Assembly (NCBI RefSeq): GCF_032854445.1
Contig: NC_088296.1
Span: 2,131,246 to 2,195,245, forward strand
Length of the DNA: 64,000 bases
Reading direction: 5' to 3'
Source: Liolophura sinensis
Lineage: Eukaryota > Mollusca > Polyplacophora > Chitonida > Chitonidae
How positions within the stretch are numbered: position 1 is the stretch's first letter; each line of letters starts with the position of its first letter. The translations under genes were made by a program, and so were the position numbers. Below, piece after piece: positions 1 through 12,055 of the stretch. The notes beneath the pieces were generated by a model, which had not been told where the DNA came from, ran no database searches, and saw only the letters and a list, made by a program, of their open reading frames with translations.

Positions 1-686
1 TATATATATCTTCAATAAACTGTCGCAAACTTATCCAGTGTGTTCTGGTCCGTCTATCAATCTCGGGAGCCCCTGCTCGAAACAAGTCTGTCCCTGAGCA
101 TTAGGCTTCATGGACGATCCTTATAATATTGTGTTACCTGGTTCCGTAACAACATCAACAAACTAAGGTTAAAAAAGAAAATGATAGACCTCTCAAACGT
201 ATGCGTTGTTTTTTTTTCGCTTTGACTGCATTTTGAGAGAGAGATTGCCCTTCCTCTTCAAATATTGATAAAGATGAAAATGACGAAGAAATCACCATCT
301 TATAGTGTTATCTCTTTACAGTAATTTGAATCTCATTGGTTTCCGTAAGTATGGTATGCCTTTCGAACTAGTTGCCCATTGCATCAGGTGCAGGTCTCCA
401 AGCGAAATTAGGGAAATGTTGCAAAGTGGCCAATCAGACCACAGAGGCGTGTTGTGAGTTGAACTGCTGTATCCGGCATTTTTGGGGGGAGGGAGGGTGC
501 AATTTCAGGAGGAAAGTATTCGAAATGGAACAAATTTTTGCGAGCCTAGTTTTCCACTGCTTTGGCAGTGGTTTTCTGTAGATATTGCTAGGCAACCACG
601 ATCCATAAATAAATCTTATGATCATATACGCAAAATCCAATTAAAAATATAAACCACAGAAAGTAATATATACATGTTTCGTGCAG
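1..686. other. Intron or upstream flank of the serine protease gene
   Basis: No repeat or convincing exon is seen. The segment must contain intron, because the exon at 687 begins in mid-protein. One possible upstream exon lies at 324-385. It follows a good acceptor (TATCTCTTTACAG) and is open in the frame ending VAHCIR, with phase 2 matching the next exon. It lacks the CGGSL block normally found before the active-site His, so it is not called. Confidence 0.4.
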
Positions 687-952
687 GATTCGGACTTTGA
701 AAGGCCTAACGATGATTCTTGGGGATTTCCGCACCGGATTCGCCGATGGTAGTGAGGTGGCGCAGGGATTCGCACGTGTCGTGTTACATGGAGGATACAA
801 CTCACGGACTATAGCCAATGACATCGCGATGATAAAGCTGCAAGTACCGATAAAAAGTACAGACTACATCCGACCTGTTTGCCTACCCGCGAAGACCGCC
901 ATGTTTGAAGGGAGGGAGTGCGTTGTTACTGGCTGGGGTACTACTAGTCAAG
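687..952 (+). CDS. Trypsin-like serine protease, exon with catalytic Asp
   Basis: This is an internal exon of a chymotrypsin-family (S1) serine protease. It starts after the acceptor TTTCGTGCAG in phase 2 and ends AAG|GTGAGA in phase 1. The translation carries the block MILGDF, then NDIAMIKL, whose Asp is the catalytic Asp102, then RPVCLP and CVVTGWG, all canonical for the family. The family hydrolyses peptide bonds with a His-Asp-Ser triad and is usually secreted as a zymogen. The N-terminal part (signal peptide, activation site IVGG and catalytic His57) is not in this exon and not clearly in the window. Reading on past 952 runs into intron. The assignment to S1 is firm; the physiological role (digestive, clotting-like or developmental) cannot be told from the protease domain alone. 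Confidence 0.93.
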
Positions 953-1460
953 GTGAGAGATCACGCTCACTAAAGCTAGCATTATGCGTGCAGACCATTG
1001 GATGAACAACTAGAAATTGCATGATAATGAAAGTAAAATGTAAAGGAGTTACCTTTGGATATGCTTGTTTTACACAATACGAAAGCATATGTTATGATTT
1101 GTAAAAGGGCGCTGTAGTGTTTCAGTGCAGTGTATTTCGTACATGTACTTTATACCGAGTATCTTGTACATATCAAATTGTGACGTCAGACGAAGCAATG
1201 AGTTCTTGGTGTCGAAACAAAGCATATGGACTTTAACATCTTGAATTAGAAAAAAAAATGTATTATAACTGCATTTTCTTGTAATAATGTCCAACGTACC
1301 AATGTGCAGAGCTTGGGTTGTTACATGACACTGACAAAAGGCAATTTTGGTAGCGTGCATGGCTCACTTTACAGACAGCTGAATGTAGGCGATTCTCTAA
1401 AAGTAATAGATTATAGCTTGAGTCGTGAGTATATTTGGTTTTTATTATTGTTACGCATAG

Positions 1461-1603
1461 GCGGAGGAATATCCGGGACATTGAGGGAGGTGACGGTGCC
1501 TATCCAACAGAAGTCAACATGCAACAAACTCATTGGCCCTGTGTTTAATCCGAAAAAGAACTTGTGTGCCGGCAAACTGAAGGGAGGAAAGGACGCATGT
1601 CAG
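1461..1603 (+). CDS. Trypsin-like serine protease, penultimate exon
   Basis: The exon follows the acceptor TTACGCATAG and enters in phase 1, completing the Gly of GWGTTSQG from the previous exon. It ends CATGTCAG|GTAACA at a codon boundary. It encodes the stretch from GGISGTLREVTVPI to GKDACQ, including the conserved Cys residues of the C-terminal barrel (STCN and NLCAG). The Asp of KDACQ falls six residues before the active Ser of the next exon. That is position 189 in chymotrypsin numbering, which predicts cleavage after Arg or Lys. The intron before it is 508 bp and the one after it 340 bp. Phase continuity with both neighbours supports a functional splice chain and argues against a pseudogene. 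Confidence 0.92.
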
Positions 1604-1814
1604 GTAACAGTTAAACGAATTCACGTCACAGTATTTACAAAAAAGGAAATAAACATGCACAGTTTAATAATTTTATACACAGGGTTTCCAACTAAGTAGC
1701 ATATATTTGAAATAAAACCATTTCGTTCATTCATCTAGAGTTTCCAGTCACACAATAGCCCAAAATATTGCTCGAATTTGATGGTGTGTCATTGTGTCAC
1801 TATTTCCTATCTAA

Positions 1815-2132
<318 letters not shown>

Positions 2133-2474
2133 TGACAGTTCCTTGGTGTTATGTGTGGCTGGCCTACTGACTCCATCCTACAATATAGGCAAAGTCAACA
2201 GATGCCAGTAATAACATATCAATATAAATTTACCGTATAAATATTTATGTCTTACGTATAATTATTCTATCAGTAATCAGTATACACACATACAGCTTCA
2301 AGTACATGTATGTCTTGTCGCATTTTAGCCCTTCTGTGTCGGAACGAAATTTCATGATCACCCTGTATGAAAGTTCAAATGTCCCTGCATCAGTCTGTTG
2401 GCAAAGATGTGTAGAATTCCACGTTTATCCATGGGGAGGTTACCAATCTTCCCAAAAGCAGTTCGCTAACTGGC

Positions 2475-3035
2475 CAATGGGACTGATTGACTGGTATTTT
2501 GTGGGCACGTTAATTCACCGATTGGCGTTTTGAGGGCATGTTAATTTCTGGACTGATATACTGGCGTTTTATGCGCACGTTAATTTATGGACTGATAGAT
2601 TGGCGTTTTGTGGACACATTAATTTATGGACAGATAGGCTGGCGTTTTGTGGGCACGTTAATTTATGGACTGACAGACTGGCGTTTTGTGGGCACGTTAA
2701 TTTATGAACTGATAAACTGGCGTTTTTTAGGCACGTTAATTTATTAGGCTGATAGAGTGGCGTTTTGTAGGCACGTTAATTCATGGACTAATGCATTAGA
2801 GATTTACGTGCACGTAATTGATAAACTGATTTATTGGCGTTTTGTGGACACCCTCATTCATGGACTGATGGATTGGCGTTCTATGGGCACATTAATTGAT
2901 GGACTGATTAATTTGCGTTTTATATGCACGTTAATTAATTTGAATTGATTGATTGATTGGTAGTTTTTGAGAACGTTAATTCATTAGATGATTGGTTTGA
3001 GTCTATGGGCACTTTAACCGGTAGAATGACTGGTA
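2475..3035. repeat. Minisatellite, 39-bp unit, about 14 copies
   Basis: The unit contains GGCACGTTAATTTATGGACT followed by GATAGACTGGCGTTTTG. Copies from 2540 to 2760 are close to each other; the flanks are more diverged. Because 39 is a multiple of three the + strand reads as a repeating 13-residue string (WRFVGTLIYGLID), which explains the short open frames here. It starts about 340 bp after the protease stop codon. Confidence 0.93.
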
Positions 3036-3707
3036 GGTTAAGGGTATTCAAACTGCGGAAAGTGTCACGGGCGGGATAAACCAAAAGAGTTACTACCTCC
3101 ATGCGACGCACAACGGCAGATAGAGATTATTGCGTCTACCATCGGTGGAAGGCAAGCCATCCCCAAAGAAATTTATGCAAGACTTCAGAAACAGACATGA
3201 GCACAGGACACGAACATATCGAAATGTCTGCATAAGGCTGGGAAAAAATACCCAACGCTTTCTTTGTTCTAGAAATGAAGGCCCAGTCACACCTGAGCTA
3301 CGACATCGTACATGTATGACCTCTGCGATTCTGATGCGGTTGAATTGTGGTCGATAGTGTCCGGCTTATCCAGACTGAAACCCAAGAATTTGAGTAATTT
3401 ACCAGCGCCATTTACGTAATTGCGTAAAATCACAAACTCTGTATAAGACTGATCAATATAGTTTGCGTTGCACAACAGGGCCAGACCGACTTTAAAGATT
3501 TTAAAATTACGTCGTGCGCAAATCATCCAAGCTGGTTTTGTGCACCTACAGAAACAACCTACCGCCCCTTAACCGATGGCCTAGCAATCGCTGTGGATAC
3601 CTTCGAATTCATCAAAATTAGAGATATCTCTACATTCATTCCGAGATTTACGAAGTCTATTTATCGCTCGAAATTAGTCTTAATAACCTAATCTAACTTA
3701 ATTCAAG
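3036..3707. other. No gene recognised
   Basis: Ordinary-looking AT-rich DNA with short random open frames on both strands. No splice-supported exon, tandem repeat or dispersed repeat was recognised. Confidence 0.5.
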
Positions 3708-3868
3708 ACGCTGGGGACGTGTGATTTGCTACTATTTATGCACTTACAGAAACAGCTAAAATAAAACCCTAACTCAGGTAAGTTGAAAAGAGACTGTATA
3801 TCACTGGTTACGTGTGACCATTTGCAAGCTGTCGTTGATGCTCTGGTTTTGGCCTCTATGCTGTGCGT
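3708..3868 (-). repeat. Dispersed repeat, CACAGAGAGTAAAACCA family
   Basis: The complement matches the family copies at 35.8, 52.8 and 55.6 kb: AAAACCAGAG, then a block like AGCTGACAAATGGTCACACGT, then TTTATTTTAGCTGTT and GTAAATGCATAAATAG. The family has no coding capacity that I can see. Confidence 0.7.
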
Positions 3869-5094
3869 CGTAAGTGTAGGTGTGACTGGAGCTTTAGGTA
3901 CAAACGCACAGTTTTTGTGAGAGCACATGGTGCTGGCTTTCTCAGCGTATGTGGCTCATTTTCAGTCACACCATGCCTCTTCCAACTTGTAATACATTGT
4001 TTTTTTTTTGTTTTGTTTTTTTTGGAGGGGGGAGGGTTGCAATCAAAGTTGTGATTGCCTGTCATAGCCCTCATTCATATTTAATGTGATTTTCGGGAGG
4101 AAAAGTTATATTTTTATGGACTCAGGCCATGTAAGGTGAATAATTAGGCCATGGAAGGTGGACAATAAAGTCGTCATGCTGAAGAAAAGTCACACAGAGG
4201 TAATGATTAGATGTTTTTAAACCAACCGCCAAATCTCGCAGGGAAGAAGGGAGATCACTCTGAAAAAATCTTTTGTAGAGTTATTTTTGTGGAGTCTATT
4301 ATACCTTATGTGAGTGGTTAATTTTGAGAAATCGTCAACGGGTTAAAATTTTGTGAACAGAACAGATGTGTTTGGTATTTTTTATTTTCTTTCATTTTAT
4401 AAGCAGTAATATTATTATTTTATATTGGTCAAAACGTTGGCGTTCAGCTACATCGCTGATAAGTATGGCGGTTGGGTATGTTTAGATTCCGCTTTAACTC
4501 ATAAGAATGGTTTAAATGTTGTTGTAAGCGTCAAGTTTCAAAAACCTTACAGCCAGTTCTGATCTTAGATATTTGACCAATATATACATTAAAAAGATTG
4601 CATTTTAATACCCACTCCACCCCACCCCGCCCTTTATCAGATGTCCCCTTCAAACGCACACTGATTGAATCCCGACCTGGGATAAGTTATTGATGGGTCG
4701 TCCCAAGCTCATGTTTGGCGGCGCCTTGTTGAAAACAAATACTCTTCGGCGTTCATGTCATTGTTTTGTAGTTGGCTTAAACCCACCTGTCTTTTACAAA
4801 CATGCTGTTCATTTACCATGGACAAGCTGACCGTGCCCTCAAATAAGAAATCCTTAATTATAACCAAGTCTGGTAATAAATGTTTTGATAATAAAATGTG
4901 GGCATGCTTACAAAATACACTTGCAAATTTTAAGACATTTACCCAACTATGTTGAGCTTAAAAGAAGCCAAGGACTTTGCAGATTGTATACATGTTAGCT
5001 CGATCCATATTTGTACGATGGCCAAAACAGTTTCCTTTCTCACAAACTTTACGACAAGAAGGGTAGTTTTAGTTTCGGCATCATAAATTATCCT
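3869..5094. other. No gene recognised
   Basis: Contains T-rich low complexity at 3999-4021 and two short imperfect copies of AGGCCATGTAAGGTG around 4125-4160. No exon-like open frame with splice sites was found. Confidence 0.5.
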
Positions 5095-5262
5095 TTATTG
5101 GACAGCAATAATCCGATGTCAGTGTAATGTGACTGTGGTGCCATGTCTTGTGCCTTTGGCATGATACAACAGTGGCGGTAGCAATTTGGCGGCATGGACT
5201 GACTCTGCCACAAGAAAACACTGTATGTTTACACACACTTAATGACTCCTCATCTTTATCTC
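5095..5262 (+). repeat. Dispersed repeat, family shared with 61.6 kb
   Basis: Shares with 61614-61830 the ordered blocks CAGTGTAATGTGACTG, a GCATGATA box, GACTG..CTGCCACAAGAAA and ACACACTTAATGACTC. I recognise this as a widespread lophotrochozoan interspersed repeat, probably tRNA-related when full length; here only the distal part is present. Confidence 0.6.
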
Positions 5263-6693
5263 AATGAAAACTTGCTAAGTACATACACGACGTACAAAAC
5301 CCAAGGCATCCATACATGAATCCATGTACATGTATTTGTATGGGTAAAAAATCCGTGGGTAGGGCGCTAAATAACAATGAGGTCAAAATAACCTCTAACA
5401 ATTGCTTAAAGAATACTTCTTAAAGACAGAAAATCACGCGTATGTCTGTGACGGAAAAGTGTGTTTTATTTATAACGAATTTGCATATTGAAGTTGTGGA
5501 TGTTAAAAAATTTATACAACCTTTGTCTTATCTTTTAAAAGGTGTTGTGAAACTTTAAAAGGGAATCAGACAGTAATGGTGTATTTACAAATAATATACA
5601 TGCATTGTACAAACAGGAGTCGAAGAAACTAGTCTATAATATACTATATATATAACAGACTAAAATAATAACAATAACAATGGTACTAATAACATTGGAA
5701 TATTCATAATAACGAACACAAAACCACGTTGCCAGAAATAGGATTGAAAGCATAAGATAAAAATATGTTATGTAACGGTATCATATTCTGTGTAAACAGA
5801 CCAAATCATCTTCCTCGCTTCTCCCTCACTCATCATGTCAGCATCTTCTGTTTAAACTGCTATAAGTCAGCGAGGACATAAAACGATTACGTATCGCCTG
5901 GGTTGGCGCCAAGAACTAAGGGTGTATCACGTGATTCGTACAAAAGTTAACACTGGTAAACTGTTTGGGTATGTTCCCAGTAGATCTTTTTTGGCGTTGG
6001 TATCAGAAAGGTCTTCGCCTCCAGGGTCGTTAAACTGACATGAGAAAGGAAAAGAAAATAACTCCTCCAGACGCCATAGTATTCCATATCTACGACTTTA
6101 CCCCATAACGACTCGTCAGGAGAACAGATAACCTCAGCAAGGTGACGTAACGTCTCATCCGAAGGATTTATTCAACTAATTAGTGACAGGAAATATCTGT
6201 CGCTCAATACCTCTTTCTAGTTCATTACGGGCAACATGGTGCACAGTGAGCATTTTGTCGACTGAAAGTCAGTTTTTTTTTATTATAACAGAGAATACAA
6301 TACATTGTTCCGTACAACTCGAATACAGTAATTACAGACAGTCTTTGTGAAACTGACCGCATTCTCCGTAGTTTCAATGGCTGAGAACACTTCCGGACGA
6401 AATAACAACAAATCTCATATTAAATGGTCCGTACGACTTCTGTTTTTTTTTTATTATAATTATTTATTCCCTTGTCTCTTTTCTTTAACTTCGTACTTGT
6501 CGCCATTACAAAAATATTCCTGAAGAAATACTACTGACTTACCAGAATATTTTTTTTTAATTTTTCGCACCACGTTGGAACATCACGTGGTAACCCGTAA
6601 GCGATATATTCCACTCTGGAATAAAACTGTTGCACAGACCCTTGATATATTATTAATAACGATAGTTTTGCCAAAATTATGTTATTATGTCGC
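5263..6693. other. No gene recognised
   Basis: AT-rich, with T runs near 6270, 6440 and 6550. No protein-coding or RNA gene was recognised. Confidence 0.5.
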
Positions 6694-7125
6694 ATGCTTG
6701 TGTGTCAACTGACCACTTACCCTACTGCAAATCATTTCGCAAGTCGTCATTTGGTAAAGCGATTTTCCGCTCTATTTTTAGAAGACCTTCACTATTTGGT
6801 GCTATACCAGCCAAATCTGCCTGCCGTTTACCCCACCATGCTTGTGTGTCAACTGACCACTTACCCTACTGCAAATCATTTCGCAAGTCGTCATTCGGTA
6901 AAGCGATTTTCCGCTCTATTTTTGGAAGACCTTCACTATTTGGTGCTATACCAGCCAAATCTGCCTGTCGTTTACCCCACCATGCTTGTGTGTCAACTGA
7001 CCACTTACCCTACTGCAAATCATTTCGCAAGTCGTCATTCGTAAAGCGATTTTCCGCTCTATTTTTAGAAGACCTTCACTTTTTGGTGCTATACCAGCCA
7101 AATCTGCCTGCCGTTTACCCCACCA
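6694..7125. repeat. Three 144-bp tandem repeats
   Basis: Units begin at ATGCTTGTGTGTCAACTGAC at 6694, 6838 and 6982. Copies 1 and 2 differ at only a few positions; copy 3 has lost one G (CATTCGTAAAG instead of CATTCGGTAAAG). The near identity suggests a recent duplication. The unit is 48 codons long and open in two + frames and largely open on the - strand, which produces several overlapping frames. No family was recognised in any of them. Confidence 0.95.
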
Positions 7126-10100
7126 GACCCTCATCTTAAACTGCAGTTGGGGCTCATATGGGGGCACATCATATCGGTTTAGGTCTGAATCTATCGACTA
7201 CCTAGTACAACCAGTTATTAAACTAAATACCAGAACATGCGTTTACGAACAGTTTCCATTAACAACTGGACATATAAGCTTCGAATTCACAGCACAGGAT
7301 ATTTTACAGACATAGCGATGAAATGTTCCCTTTTTTAGAGTATTTACAAAAAACAAAATAATAATCATAATAATAATAACACTATAATATAGTAATAATG
7401 ATAATAACAGTTTAGAAAACTGGTCGTAATATTCCCGTCCTGAAGTGTGCCCAGATAGGCCACTTTGCATGCAACCAATTCTTTTTTACTACTTAAAGCA
7501 GCAGAACTATCGTCAGCACAGACGTACTACACACATAAAAAAGAAAAAAAAGAAAAGAAAAACGGAGACGTATGAACATGCAGTAAAATGTATGTACTGC
7601 TGACATGCTAGTCCTACGTTAGGGGCTATCACAGCTGTTTGGCAAGCTGCAAACGGTAAAATGAGGAAAAATGGGGATATAACATCCCGCAACCTATACA
7701 CAAGACAAGGTGAGGGCATGTTATGCCCCGAGGGACAGAAAACTGTATCAAACGTCGTATGTAAATATTGCACACAGGATTCCAAGCTGGGACTCTCCAC
7801 TAAAACTGTTGTAAGATATTTGGACCTGTACTTTCGCTGAAATCTTCAATGGGTAGAGCTGACGAGCCAGGCCCTGGTTGCAACGTATCTGCACTTACAC
7901 GCTGATTGAATATTTCACAGGTGGAATCTTACCCAAAAAGAAGCACGCTAAAGCGCACAAGATTTGAGGTTGAGTAGATCCTATAGACAAATGGGATTTG
8001 TTTTTCAGGTTTGTTTTTTCTTTATAGGTGTAGCTAACAATAGTAATGGACGTATTGGCGCATACGGCCATAATGAAAGAAAAATGGATAGTAGTAAGAC
8101 GTAATACAGTATAAGTAGGAATGTATATATGTAAAGACTTGATTCAGGTTTTAGTTCGAGTCCGTGGAAATTGCATCTTCTAGTAGCTCATTATGACACT
8201 GAATAAAGTATCGGGACACTGCGATTCCAATTACAATCATTGAGCAAGACAGTCACATGAGCTTGCCACATAATCGCCACAAAGGTTACCAGTGGATCTC
8301 AGGCCTTCGCTTTGCGCCCCTTCAGTCCATACTAAACCCGATGTCAACTTTCAGTGAGTTCCGCTGCACTGACAGAAAAGCGCTGGCAGGCAAGGCTGTA
8401 ACCCAAATCATAAAACTTAAGGTACGGCTTCCTTTGTGAATACTTTTCCGATTCCAAAACTTTCTGTTAACCTCGGGAAAACTGCATTAGGTTCGGAGAA
8501 CACTGTACCGTTATTATTTTACAGAAGGGTCGGTCAACAACATTGGCAAATTTACAAAAAAGTTTCAGAGACATATACAGTGGGTGTTAAGTAGCAAATG
8601 CAACACGATATCAGATACCAGAGATTGGTGACTTTAGTAAGTTAACAAATTAGGTTAAACGTGGGGTTAAGACTTGTTAAATACGCGCTATTTTGTCTCC
8701 ATAATGCAAGAGCTTTGCACCTGAACTTTTCAACAAAAACAGGAAATGTAAGGTAACAGCACAGGAGCTGGTGCCTAGATTCAAGACCCCTGCCATCCCA
8801 ATACGCCTGCCTATTATATATACTGCCGATTTGGCATCAGAGTAGCAGCTGGGTCATTCAGAGATTCCTATGTAATATCCTAACCAAATATCTAAGTCTG
8901 GGTCGAGCGCTTTGGTCCAAACGGCTTAACATTAACCTCTTCGATTTTCAACTTTCGATGCATGTTTATTACACACCAACATTAATGCTTAAGTTTGAGA
9001 CAAATGCGTGAAATTGTTAATATGTAGCTGATAAATATAACATTACATGCCAGCTTTGTAATCTAGTCAGTACAAGGGACTGCTGGACTTTTATTCATAA
9101 TGTATAAATACCCCCCGGCGATTGCTTCTCTCTCAAAATCAAGACTAACGGTAATGTGGTAATAACAGTATCTGCATATTCCAAATGAGCGGTTAAACAG
9201 ACATTTGACATCAACAAGTATACAGTAGTGAGTCATAGGAGAGATTGAGCCTTTGTGTTATGGTATATACAGACTTGGTGCATAGACATTTAGAATGGGA
9301 CGCGTAACTATCCGAGTTTCGGTGCTACAAATTTCAAATACACTAGACTTCCATATATGTATTTGCTCTGTTAAAAAGCACAGAACACACTTACATCGTG
9401 ACACCATAATTACTAAACCTATTTAGCACAAAATGTATTAAACGCGCTAGTTACGGACTGAGCGCATACGTGACTAGCTGCTTTCTGGCAGCATGCCACC
9501 CTGTACAGAAGACGACGTGTCTAATACGAACGACAAGGCAAGTACCATTAGTGTTTTCGCAACGAATTTATGTTGAGGGAGCTGTAAACTGGCATTTTAA
9601 GAGATCGAAAATGGTAAAAGTTTTATCAATTGCAGTGAATGTGAAACAAATACGAACGAATATTTTCCAACAATTCTGCAGTATTTTTCTACTGTTAGTG
9701 AAGGAGTTTTGTAGAACTTTTGACGGCACAATATTGCTTCGGTACAATAATGATAGTGGTTATTAGAGCGTCTTTCAGTGGCTGCAAGCCCCGAGCTTTG
9801 ATCACGTCTAGTACTATGTGTTGAGAAAGCGTCCAAGCAGAGTAAAAGTTACCAAGAGCTGACTATTACGTGTACTGTGGCAAAACTTTGACTTAGAATA
9901 TATCAGCATTGCTTTGTTAACCACAAAGCGGAGGATGGAACGCGCATGTCAGAATGACAATAGGAATTCCGACCAGATTGCTGAAATAAAAAATTGTGGA
10001 AAATTTTGGAAATTTTTGGAATGTGTGAGCAATGTTTAAAAAACTCATAACGAATTTGGGAAACTACTATTTTGATAATGGGTCTTTGGTAGAATTCTAC

Positions 10101-11624
10101 CCTATCCTACACCTAATTTCTGTCACATGGAATCAAGTAAGATTCCAGGATTAGTCCGCTGTAGAAGCCGTTCAGGTAGAGAAAGTAGTTTCAAGGGTAC
10201 ATAGGTGTTTGTGTTCACCAGTCGTCTATATGTTTATACCCATTTTGTCTGTGTAGTTATTCCATGAATACGACCATCCTGGTTGGGTTATTGTCAAAAA
10301 TTGTACTGTTGGTAGTCTTGCCTCCAGAATCATGACATCACGCTAAACATAACCGGAACATTGTGATTATTTTTATCTTCTCATGATAGGTTTGTTACTC
10401 ACAGAAACGAAAAAAAGGACGGGGGGGGGGGGTGTTGTCTGGTTTAGGAGTAACACTAGTTTTCTGTCGGTGCATAATATCACAAACACCACTGACAGTA
10501 CGGTATGTAAAATAAAATGGCCGATAAGCGCGGCTTGCGCTGTTTGCGGACCCAGCGTCATTGCGTTATTGATAGAGCATTTGTAGAAACCCCCACTGGC
10601 TTTTATTTCACTTCCGTGACAGGCAACTGTCCCTTAAAATCATCTGTTTCCGAGGACATCCCGTATTCGGGCAATTCCAATCGATTTCCTTATCTCTTAC
10701 AGCATCTAATGATATCTCGGTACCTTGAATGTCCTTTCAATCCGGGCCACGAAAGATGTCGTTAAAAAATCGCGTTCGTTACAAAAATCCCCTTGTGAAG
10801 GTAGATAATTAAAGGGTGAGGCAAGGGAACACTTCCATCGTTTTGGCAGCAGATTGTAGGACAGCTGATTAGGCTCTTGTTTTTCTGCAGGATTTGACCC
10901 CTGGGGCAAAGGCTCAGGCTCCGTGTCAACGTTTAAACGTGTGCTGCCTGTCTATAACTACCCCCTTGCATTATTCACAGGCTTGGAATTTTCCACTTCC
11001 GCCTTGATCTAAGCATATTGGCCCTGGGAGATCCCTGGGTTCAGACCAGCGGGAACCAGAGTTAGGCTGCTAATCCCACCCGGCCTCGTGTCTTGCTAAC
11101 AATCTCGGTTAGACGCGAGAATAATAACACTGGATTTATCGCACTGTTTTGAACCTTCTCTTTGAATGTTTCCCACGATGCGTGCTAACTGATAACCTTG
11201 TCACACATCACAAATCAACCCATCTGTCCCTTGAGCGTTATGATTCCCAGCAACAGGCATAAAGCTCCACATTTTCCAGACAAGGGGCGGAGTGGTGGTT
11301 GCCCATCCGTGTGTAGCGGTCATCCAACTGACTCCAAATTTTTGCAAAAAATCACAGACATTTTGGCAAAAATATTTTTTCTTCTTCTAGCTTTGCTTGT
11401 AGTGTTATAAAATATCATGGAACACGTGACAGTTTCCTCAGCACGGTACGGTGCACTCCCAGCGGTAATTAACTTCCGTCAGTTCCAATATAGAGTTTTA
11501 AACGTATTTCTTGTTCTTCATAACAAAGCAATAATAATTTCGGCGAGTAGAGACGCAGATGCTAGGAGAAGACGCAGAAACCAATAGCTGTGTGTCGCGT
11601 GGAGTGGTTGTGGCATGGCTTGTG
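7126..11624. other. Long stretch without a recognised gene
   Basis: Simple AATAAT-type sequence lies at 7350-7410, an A-rich stretch at 7535-7560 and a G12 run at 10421-10432. Two isolated good acceptors occur on the + strand, before 10698 (CCTTATCTCTTACAG) and before 10891 (CTTGTTTTTCTGCAG). The frames after them are short and unrecognised and have no matching donor. The reading frames in 8257-8439 and 9470-9766 show no family motif. Confidence 0.5.
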
Positions 11625-12055
11625 CTACCGTGACGGTTTCGCAGGCCATGTTATATTATATGCAAAAGTTCCGTTCAAAGAAAAAAATGAAATGAGTTGC
11701 GAGAGGAGCACGCTCATTCCCGTCATCGCCCACGAGATCTCCGTTGTTTCTGGACCTGTGGAGACTTGCTGGAAAAGACACCTCCGGTATATGAAACCCT
11801 CTGCGGGTACGCACAGATGTCTGGTGTTACAGCAATCCGTCCGATTCATACAGGATCCCCAGTACGGAGAGCAGCACTGGTACCTTTTCCGACTGCATTC
11901 CAGCCGGTCCTGGCACTGGTAGTGGAAGATGCACGGCCCATAGAGAGCGCTTTTAGTGCAGCGCGGGTTAGTGCCCGGATGCGGAAGTTCGCATTTTTTG
12001 CTGCAGCATTCCTCGTCCGAATCGCATCCTTCGTTAGACCATTTACATCGGAAAC
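11625..12055 (-). CDS. Cysteine-rich secreted-type protein exon, double cystine-knot-like
   Basis: On the minus strand a strong acceptor (TTGTCTTTTATCTCCGCAG) opens an exon in phase 1. The first ~90 residues hold 16 cysteines. Spacing from the start is C-x6-C-x5-CC-x3-C-x10-C, the classic inhibitor cystine knot order. A middle section follows (C-x5-C-x5-C-x6-CC), and then C-x6-C-x5-CC-x5-C-x10-C, a second knot-like block. Such disulfide-rich domains occur in secreted ion-channel ligands, protease inhibitors, colipase/Dickkopf-type extracellular proteins and some defence peptides. The exon alone cannot say which, and I do not claim toxicity. The signal peptide must be on an upstream exon that I could not find. 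The frame runs on to a stop at 11625 through a hydrophobic, Cys-free tail. A donor-like AG|GTGTCT just before the last Cys means the true 3' end may be shorter. Confidence 0.72.
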
